From SLJK01 sp964567295 (GTDB lineage Bacteria; Bacillota; Dethiobacteria; DTU022; UBA8154), in NCBI GenBank assembly GCA_964567295.1, contig CAZMLU010000053.1, positions 1-10,494 on the forward strand: a DNA stretch of 10,494 bases. The letters are read 5' to 3'. Position 1 is the stretch's first letter. Each line of letters begins with the position of its first letter. The notes beneath the pieces were generated by a model. It did no database searches. It was not told the DNA's origin and saw nothing but the letters and a program-made list of their open reading frames with translations. The translations under genes were made by a program, and so were the position numbers. This document shows positions 6,356 through 10,494 of the stretch, in pieces.

Positions 6356-6487
6356 AGCTAATAACCTCCTGTTTACTTATGATACCTGAAATATCAATTG
6401 CTGCGAAAATGAAGAAAACTTTGTATTGCACTTATTTTCATCTCAGGATGTGAAAACTTTCATGGAGCGCTGACAATTAAATACCAT
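6356..6487 (-). promoter_or_regulatory. Untranslated leader of the DUF364-ABC operon
   Basis: About 130 nt separate the predicted start of transcription (near 6487) from the GTG at 6355. Small hairpins are possible, such as TGATA/TATCA (6380-6396) just upstream of the ribosome binding site, and a TTTTCA...TGAAAA stem around 6437-6460. I do not recognise the Moco RNA motif or any other riboswitch here. Confidence 0.35.
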
Positions 6488-6492
6488 TAATG

Positions 6493-6516
6493 CGTTATAT
6501 TTAGTTGAGTATAACG
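6493..6516. promoter_or_regulatory. ModE-type operator (molybdate/tungstate-responsive)
   Basis: The sequence is a perfect inverted repeat, CGTTATA-N10-TATAACG (24 bp). It has the same arms and overall length as the E. coli modA operator bound by ModE, as I recall it (CGTTATA-N10-CATAACG). It covers the -10 and most of the spacer of the only good promoter in this gap. A bound protein would block polymerase, as Mo-loaded ModE does at modABC. No ModE gene is in the window. The match is read directly; binding is inferred. Confidence 0.7.
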
Positions 6517-6523
6517 ATGCCAA
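6494..6523 (-). promoter_or_regulatory. Sigma-A-type promoter of the DUF364-ABC operon
   Basis: On the minus strand -35 TTGGCA (6523-6518) and -10 TATAAC (6499-6494) each match consensus at five of six positions and are separated by 18 nt. The -10 lies wholly inside one arm of the ModE-like operator. Confidence 0.65.
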
Positions 6524-6583
6524 AAATATCCCTTCCCCCCTGCCGGAACACAAAGAAAATATTTGCATTAAGAGTGTCAGACC

Positions 6584-7441
6584 TCAAAAATATTTTTTGA
6601 CCTGCTCCCAAGTTTCGTTAATACTCTTTACCGCCGGGCTATCCCCGTATTCCACAACCGATACACCTTGGAGCATCGCTTCCGTAACCTTCCTATCCAA
6701 AGGCACCTTGCCCGCTACGGGCACTTTACAGGAATTGCAGTACTCTTCAATCTTGCATGTATTCTCTTCATCCACATCATAGCGATTAATACAGACCAGT
6801 GCAGGAACTTGAAAATGCCTGCAAACTGACAGCACCCTCTCCATATCATGAACTCCCGATAAAGTAGGTTCGGTCACAACCAGTGCGACACTCACGCCCG
6901 CCAGTGATGCTATGACAGGACAGCCGATACCCGGCGGGCCATCGATAATTATTCGCTGTTTGCTTTCTTCATTAGCAATCTCCCTGGCATTATTTCGGAC
7001 CAGGGCAACCAACTTGCCGGAATTCTCCTCCGCTATCCCCAGGCGTGCATGCACCAGGGTGCCGTGGGAAGTTTGGGAAATAAACCACTGGCCGGAAATC
7101 ACCTCTTCATATACTATGGCTTCTTCGGGACAGGAATGGTAGCAGACACCGCATCCTTCGCAGGAGAGGGGATCAACTTCGAAAGCATTTGAAATTGCAT
7201 CAAAACGGCAGAGTTCACGGCACAAATTACAACCAGTACACTTATCATGATTAATAAAAGCTTTTTTCGATGCCCGGAAATTATGCCACTCCAAAAGGGC
7301 GGGTTGCATTATTAAACTCAGGTTAGCAGCATCAACATCACAATCGGCAAAAACGCTATCCGTAGAAAGAGCAGCAAAACAACCCGTAAGAGAAGTTTTT
7401 CCGGTACCACCTTTGCCACTTATAACTGATATTTCATTCAT
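6584..7441 (-). CDS. MinD-superfamily P-loop ATPase with inserted 2x[4Fe-4S] ferredoxin domain (COG1149), copy B
   Basis: This cytoplasmic ATPase of 285 residues is of the SIMIBI (MinD/Mrp) class. It has a deviant Walker A GKGGTGKT (9-16), switch aspartates in FADCDVDAANL, and IIIDGPPGIGCP (165-175). A bacterial ferredoxin is inserted between strands, with cysteines C68/C71/C74/C78 and C94/C97/C100/C104, enough for two [4Fe-4S] clusters. A further cysteine follows DGPPGIG (C174), and C228, C235 and C238 lie near the C-terminus. The ATG at 7441 has a modest AAAGGG site upstream. It follows its paralogue with a 25-nt gap. Paired COG1149 genes accompany NifX-type proteins in sulfate reducers and clostridia, and are thought to handle Fe-S or Mo clusters. 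An AT-only inverted repeat overlaps the gene's end but is a poor terminator. Confidence 0.93.
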   Translation of the reverse strand: MNEISVISGKGGTGKTSLTGCFAALSTDSVFADCDVDAANLSLIMQPALLEWHNFRASKKAFINHDKCTGCNLCRELCRFDAISNAFEVDPLSCEGCGVCYHSCPEEAIVYEEVISGQWFISQTSHGTLVHARLGIAEENSGKLVALVRNNAREIANEESKQRIIIDGPPGIGCPVIASLAGVSVALVVTEPTLSGVHDMERVLSVCRHFQVPALVCINRYDVDEENTCKIEEYCNSCKVPVAGKVPLDRKVTEAMLQGVSVVEYGDSPAVKSINETWEQVKKYF

Positions 7442-7466
7442 ATTAATTTCCCTTTCACCCTGTTTA

Positions 7467-8315
7467 TCATTTATAAATTTTCAGCTGCAGCAGGATTTGC
7501 TCCCATAGTTCTCTGAACCGTTTTTCCCAGAATGAGGAATGCATCGCTATTGGTTCACCCCTGGCATAAAGAGAAGCCAACTCCCTGTCCCAGGGAATCT
7601 GCATGAGCACCGGCAGTCCTTCTTCCCGGCAGTATCGCTCGACATCTTTATTGCCCACATCTGCCTGATTAATAAGCACACCTGCCGGAACATGCAGCTT
7701 TTTTAACATCTCCACGGCCAGTTCCAGATCGTGGAGACCAAAGGGAGTAGGTTCGGTTACCAGAAGGCAAAAATCACTTTCCCGTATTGTTTCAACTACT
7801 GGGCAGGAAGTACCAGGCGGGGCATCAACAAGAACACATTTTGAAGGATCAATTTTCTTTTTTAGGGCATTGATGACTGGAGGGGACATGGCCTCTCCAG
7901 GATTTAAGCTCCCTTGCAAAAAATCAAACCCGTATGCTTTTCCCTCCTCTATCAGGCCAATACCTCGAGGCACTTCAGTAATAGCTCCTTTTAAACAAAA
8001 ATAGCTGCAGCCACCACAGCCATGGCAAAGCTCGGGAAAAACCAGCACTCTTTCTCCAAGAACTGCCAGGGCATTGAAGGCACATATTTCTGCACAACGT
8101 CCACATTTGCTGCATTTTTCTTCATTTATCTCAGGAACTAAAATATTGACCGTTTCGGTAGCATTTAAATCAGGTTTTAGAAAAATGTGCGCGTTAGGTT
8201 CCTCCACATCGCAGTCCAAAAACTGAAGCTCTTCCTGGCTTTGCGTCAGAGCAAGGTTAACAGCAACGGTGGTTTTCCCTGTTCCTCCCTTTCCACTGGC
8301 TATCGAAATAATCAT
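7467..8315 (-). CDS. MinD-superfamily P-loop ATPase with inserted 2x[4Fe-4S] ferredoxin domain (COG1149), copy A
   Basis: This is the paralogue of the following gene, 282 residues. Walker A is GKGGTGKT (8-15), switch I region LDCDVEEPNAH (33-43), and Walker B region VLVDAPPGTSCP (161-172). The ferredoxin insert has C68/C71/C74/C78 and C97/C100/C103/C107, so two [4Fe-4S] clusters are expected. C171 after DAPPGTS matches C174 of copy B. The start at 8315 is supported by GGAGAG about 6 nt upstream. Copy A and copy B share architecture but differ widely in sequence, which fits an old duplication and a working heterodimer rather than a redundant pair. The upstream 114-nt gap contains a strong hairpin. 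Role in cluster assembly or transfer is inferred from family context. Confidence 0.93.
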   Translation of the reverse strand: MIISIASGKGGTGKTTVAVNLALTQSQEELQFLDCDVEEPNAHIFLKPDLNATETVNILVPEINEEKCSKCGRCAEICAFNALAVLGERVLVFPELCHGCGGCSYFCLKGAITEVPRGIGLIEEGKAYGFDFLQGSLNPGEAMSPPVINALKKKIDPSKCVLVDAPPGTSCPVVETIRESDFCLLVTEPTPFGLHDLELAVEMLKKLHVPAGVLINQADVGNKDVERYCREEGLPVLMQIPWDRELASLYARGEPIAMHSSFWEKRFRELWEQILLQLKIYK

Positions 8316-8389
8316 TTATATCTCTCCAATTTATAGTGCTTATCATAATGCTGCAAAGTGTAAACTGGTACATCAAAAATTATGTAGCA

Positions 8390-8422
8390 ACCCGGGAGGA
8401 TGTAGGCACTTTACTCCCGGGT
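8390..8422 (-). terminator. Strong intercistronic hairpin (attenuator or partial terminator)
   Basis: ACCCGGGAG (8390-8398) and CTCCCGGGT (8414-8422) form a perfect 9-bp GC-rich stem with a 15-nt loop. It starts 7 nt after the DUF5320-like stop codon. On the minus strand the 3' flank is TGCTACATAATTTTTG, so the T-run is short and displaced. It may reduce, rather than end, transcription into the ATPase pair, or protect the upstream mRNA from 3' decay. Confidence 0.5.
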
Positions 8423-8429
8423 CCTGGCC

Positions 8430-8741
8430 TTACTGGCTCTTCTGCTCATTTTCTAAATCAGCCAGCCTTTTTTCAATTTCCTCAAGCTCTGATCTTACGG
8501 CTTCTGCTTGCTGCTTTAGATAGTCAGCCTCTTCTTCAGGTTCAGGCTCCGGAACAACCATCCAGGGCGGATAAGGAAAATAGCCCGCACCATACCGGTG
8601 GCATGGCCCAAACCAGCCAGGGTAAAAACCTGCAGCAGCACTATTTGGATAAGCACCGCCTCTAAAGCCACCGCTTCCTGGAAGCCAACCTGTGCTTCTT
8701 TTCCAAAATCCGGGGCCGTACCAATATCTACCTCTTGGCAT
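8430..8741 (-). CDS. DUF5320-like Gly/aromatic-rich protein with C-terminal coiled coil
   Basis: This 103-residue protein has an N-terminal half rich in Gly, Tyr, Trp and Phe (MPRGRYWYGPGFWKR, then GGFRGGAYPN and GFYPGWFGPCHRYGAGY). A proline/acidic linker follows (VVPEPEPEEEA, about 62-72). The C-terminal helix at about 72-100, with heptad-like Leu/Val spacing (YLKQQAEAVRSELEEIEKRL), looks like a coiled coil. The strict DGTGP signature of DUF5320 is missing, but size, composition, coiled coil and context match that group. GGGAGGG sits about 7 nt before the ATG at 8741. It lies 27 nt after the NifX-like gene in the same operon. I know of no biochemical function. Confidence 0.75.
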   Translation of the reverse strand: MPRGRYWYGPGFWKRSTGWLPGSGGFRGGAYPNSAAAGFYPGWFGPCHRYGAGYFPYPPWMVVPEPEPEEEADYLKQQAEAVRSELEEIEKRLADLENEQKSQ

Positions 8742-8768
8742 CGTTATTCCCTCCCTTCAGTTCATATT

Positions 8769-9539
8769 TTACTCTTCGTGGCAATCATGATGCTCACCAT
8801 GCTGACCGTGTTCACAAAGGCTTTCCCCTCCTGCCAGGCTGCCATAAATATAGCTGTTGATAGCTTCTTCTACCGGTCCCGTAACACCGATAATTGTTTT
8901 GATCTCCTGTTCAGCAAAGAGATTCTGAGCCCTTGGCCCCATTCCGCCGGCGATAACACAATTTACACCTTTTTCCGCCAGAAAACGAGGCAAAAAACCG
9001 GGCTGATGGCCTGGATTAAGGACAGTAGTTTTATTGGTCGCTGCACCGCCTTCAATATCTACCAGGGTATAGGCAGAGCAGCGTCCAAAATGCTGTGCTA
9101 CTTCTGTTCCCTCAGTAGCGACAGCAACTTTAAGATCCTGCGAAAGGTGTTCGGTCCCCCTGCTCTCAGAGGAGGAGTCCAATCCGGCATGGGAGCTCAC
9201 GGTTGCCTCGACCACCGGGCTGCAGTTCCCATGACGGTACTGTTCCAGGGCTTCAGTTAGAAGCATTTCTGAAATTGAATAGACCTCCATCTCAGCTGAT
9301 TTTAAAATACTTGAGGCATTGGGCCCCACATCCCCTGTAAGAAGCACATCGGGGTTTTGTTCGAGCAAAAACTGTGCTGCCTTAACTCCCGCACCACTGC
9401 CCTCCATGGAGCCCGGGTTAGGCAAAAAACTCCATGTTTCTTTTTCCGTATCGAAAAAAGCATAAAATGGGCACCTTCCGAAACGCCGTTCAAGTGAGGA
9501 GTTCTCTCCTTTACCGTTAGCACTAATAGCTATAATCAT
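8769..9539 (-). CDS. Tandem NifX-like (dinitrogenase Fe-Mo cofactor biosynthesis) protein with His/Cys tail
   Basis: Two copies of the NifX/NifB-C fold are fused in 256 residues. Domain 1 (about 1-105) has RRFGRCPFYAFFD and LLTGDVGPNASSIL. Domain 2 (about 136-235) has QHFGRCSAYTLVDIE, CVIAGGMGPRAQNLF and the typical IKTIIGVTGPVEEAINSYIYG. A Ser-rich linker joins them. The tail, CEHGQHGEHHDCHEE (242-256), is a probable metal-binding segment. Relatives bind Fe-S-Mo clusters, and ORP of Desulfovibrio holds a Mo-Cu cluster; NifX itself carries nitrogenase cofactor precursors. No nitrogenase genes are visible here. A TTG start at 9545 is in frame, but AGGAGG (9549-9554) is only 3 nt away from it and 9 nt from the ATG at 9539, so the ATG is chosen. 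It is likely coupled to the end of the Mrp gene. Confidence 0.9.
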   Translation of the reverse strand: MIIAISANGKGENSSLERRFGRCPFYAFFDTEKETWSFLPNPGSMEGSGAGVKAAQFLLEQNPDVLLTGDVGPNASSILKSAEMEVYSISEMLLTEALEQYRHGNCSPVVEATVSSHAGLDSSSESRGTEHLSQDLKVAVATEGTEVAQHFGRCSAYTLVDIEGGAATNKTTVLNPGHQPGFLPRFLAEKGVNCVIAGGMGPRAQNLFAEQEIKTIIGVTGPVEEAINSYIYGSLAGGESLCEHGQHGEHHDCHEE

Positions 9540-9541
9540 TC

Positions 9542-10342
9542 TCAAATTCCTCCTGTTTGTGTTTTCATTTGCTGTGATTCCAGTAATTTCTCGAATAAAT
9601 TGCTGCTATATTCCTCTACAGCGCCACTATCACAGCATTTTGCCAGACTTTGATCAAGAGGAAGACTGGCTAAGAATGGGATGCCAGTTAAGCTTGCCAC
9701 TTCCTCTCCTTTGCTCTTACCAAATATTTCTATTTTTGTTTGACAATGGGGGCAATACTGATAGCTCATATTTTCCACCAAGCCCAAGATTGGAATATCC
9801 ATGGCACCTGCCATCTTCATGGCCTTTTTGACGACCATTACCGCCAGATCCTGGGGTGAACTGACAATAACCAACCCATCTAATGAAATGGACTGCATAA
9901 CGGTGAGCGGCACATCTGACGTGCCTGGTGGTAGGTCAATAAAAAGATAATCCAAGTCCCCCCACTCCACTTCTCTCCAAAATTGGCTTACTGTATTACC
10001 GATCAACGGCCCGCGCCAGATAACAGGGTCATCTTCATTTAATAACAACAAATTCAATGACATGATCTTTATACCAAGGGTACTCTTAGCAGGAGAAAGA
10101 CCTTTCTGTGCGTCAGAAGCCTTCAGCCCAAACATCTTCGGGATACTCGGGCCGGTAATATCAGCATCCAAGATACCCACTTTATACCCGTGTTTGCTGG
10201 CACCCGCCGCTAGCAGGGCAGTTATCGAGGATTTTCCGACCCCTCCTTTCCCGCTCATTACGGCAATGACATGTTTAACATCAGGGCGGATTATTTTTTC
10301 CGGGCTTTTGTTTTCTTGATTTTGAGAAGTTTTAGAATTCAC
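9542..10342 (-). CDS. Mrp/NBP35 family Fe-S cluster carrier ATPase (ApbC-like)
   Basis: This 266-residue P-loop ATPase binds and transfers Fe-S clusters in the cytoplasm. It has the deviant Walker A GKGGVGKS (31-38), the family stretch ILDADITGPSIPKMFG (57-72), WRGPLIGNTVSQFW (109-122), YLFIDLPPGTSD (132-143), and the CPHC pair (197-200) that bridges a cluster between two subunits. It lacks the N-terminal DUF59 domain found in some Mrp proteins. The start is GTG at 10342, with AAGGAGAT (10351-10358) 8 nt upstream. The stop lies 2 nt before the NifX-like start, and that gene's ribosome binding site is inside this one. Mrp next to NifX-type and COG1149 genes is the arrangement found around ORP in Desulfovibrio. 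Confidence 0.94.
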   Translation of the reverse strand: MNSKTSQNQENKSPEKIIRPDVKHVIAVMSGKGGVGKSSITALLAAGASKHGYKVGILDADITGPSIPKMFGLKASDAQKGLSPAKSTLGIKIMSLNLLLLNEDDPVIWRGPLIGNTVSQFWREVEWGDLDYLFIDLPPGTSDVPLTVMQSISLDGLVIVSSPQDLAVMVVKKAMKMAGAMDIPILGLVENMSYQYCPHCQTKIEIFGKSKGEEVASLTGIPFLASLPLDQSLAKCCDSGAVEEYSSNLFEKLLESQQMKTQTGGI

Positions 10343-10364
10343 TTAGACAGATCTCCTTTCGAAT

Positions 10365-10494
10365 CTAGTTGCTTACTACTACCATATCACCACTCTTAAC
10401 CAGACCACTTCTTACAACACGACAAAATACCCCTTTATCTGCCAAAAGAGAAAAACCATGAAAAGAATAAGAGTGTGACTCAGATGGATCTTTT
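10365..10494 (-). CDS. MOSC-domain protein, C-terminal end (cut by window edge)
   Basis: The last 42 codons of a minus-strand gene enter from the right edge: SFHGFSLLADKGVFCRVVRS, then GLVKSGDMVVVSN and a TAG at 10367-10365. The pattern 'L...KGVFCRVV..G.V..GD.V' is the usual end of bacterial MOSC domains. MOSC proteins are the molybdenum-cofactor sulfurase C-terminal family; several bind Moco or catalyse N-hydroxylated compound reduction, and small free-standing ones often neighbour moaC/mogA. Here it is 22 nt upstream of the Mrp gene and probably in the same operon, adding a molybdenum link. The assignment rests on a short segment and the conserved cysteine and N-terminal part cannot be seen. 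Confidence 0.7.
   Translation of the reverse strand, partial: KDPSESHSYSFHGFSLLADKGVFCRVVRSGLVKSGDMVVVSN

Noticed and set aside
6556..6596. AAAATATTT/AAATATTTT inverted repeat at the 3' end of the second MinD-like gene as a terminator
   Set aside because: The stem is only A-T pairs with a 23-nt loop, and its minus-strand 3' flank is CTTTG rather than a T-run.
1..10494. tRNA or rRNA genes, CRISPR arrays, insertion sequences, replication origin
   Set aside because: No cloverleaf, no regularly spaced repeats, no transposase or terminal repeats and no DnaA-box clusters were seen on either strand by eye.

Overview
The window looks like an anaerobic, low-to-moderate GC Firmicute, probably class Clostridia. 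The grounds are the gene families (NifX-type proteins, ferredoxin-containing MinD-like ATPases, Mrp, DUF5320, MOSC), strong GGAGG-type ribosome binding sites, frequent GTG starts, and promoters close to the sigma-A consensus. This is inferred from gene content; no rRNA or other taxonomic marker is present.

Layout. Positions 2-976 (+) hold the 3' end of a NifS/IscS-type cysteine desulfurase. Positions 977-1426 are mostly non-coding, with a weak terminator, a possible promoter, a foldable leader and a 28-codon membrane-peptide gene at 1261-1347 (+). All remaining genes are on the minus strand. Read in the direction of transcription from the right edge they are: the end of a MOSC-domain protein (10365-10494), an Mrp/NBP35 ATPase (9542-10342), a two-domain NifX-like protein with a His/Cys tail (8769-9539), a coiled-coil DUF5320-like protein (8430-8741), and two MinD-like ATPases with inserted 2x[4Fe-4S] ferredoxin domains (7467-8315 and 6584-7441). 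A separate transcription unit follows: a DUF364 (putative heavy-metal chelation) protein (5612-6355), a NitT/TauT-type solute-binding lipoprotein (4582-5589), its permease (3802-4569) and a short ModC-like ATPase (3201-3809). Then come two small DUF5320 proteins (2729-2932, 2411-2683) behind their own promoter, a decayed radical SAM gene (1922-2386), and a universal stress protein (1427-1891).

How the parts may work together. The block from Mrp to the two MinD-like ATPases resembles the gene set around the Mo/Cu-cluster 'orange protein' (ORP) of Desulfovibrio: Mrp, NifX-family protein and paired COG1149 ATPases. The MOSC protein next to it also belongs to molybdenum biology. The main new observation is a perfect CGTTATA-N10-TATAACG inverted repeat at 6493-6516. 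It matches the spacing and arms of ModE operators and covers the -10 and spacer of the promoter for the DUF364-ABC operon. I therefore propose that this operon is a molybdate- or tungstate-responsive, non-ModABC uptake system that supplies, or is co-selected with, the adjacent Fe-S/Mo cluster-handling genes. The operator and promoter are read directly from the sequence; the transported substrate is inferred.
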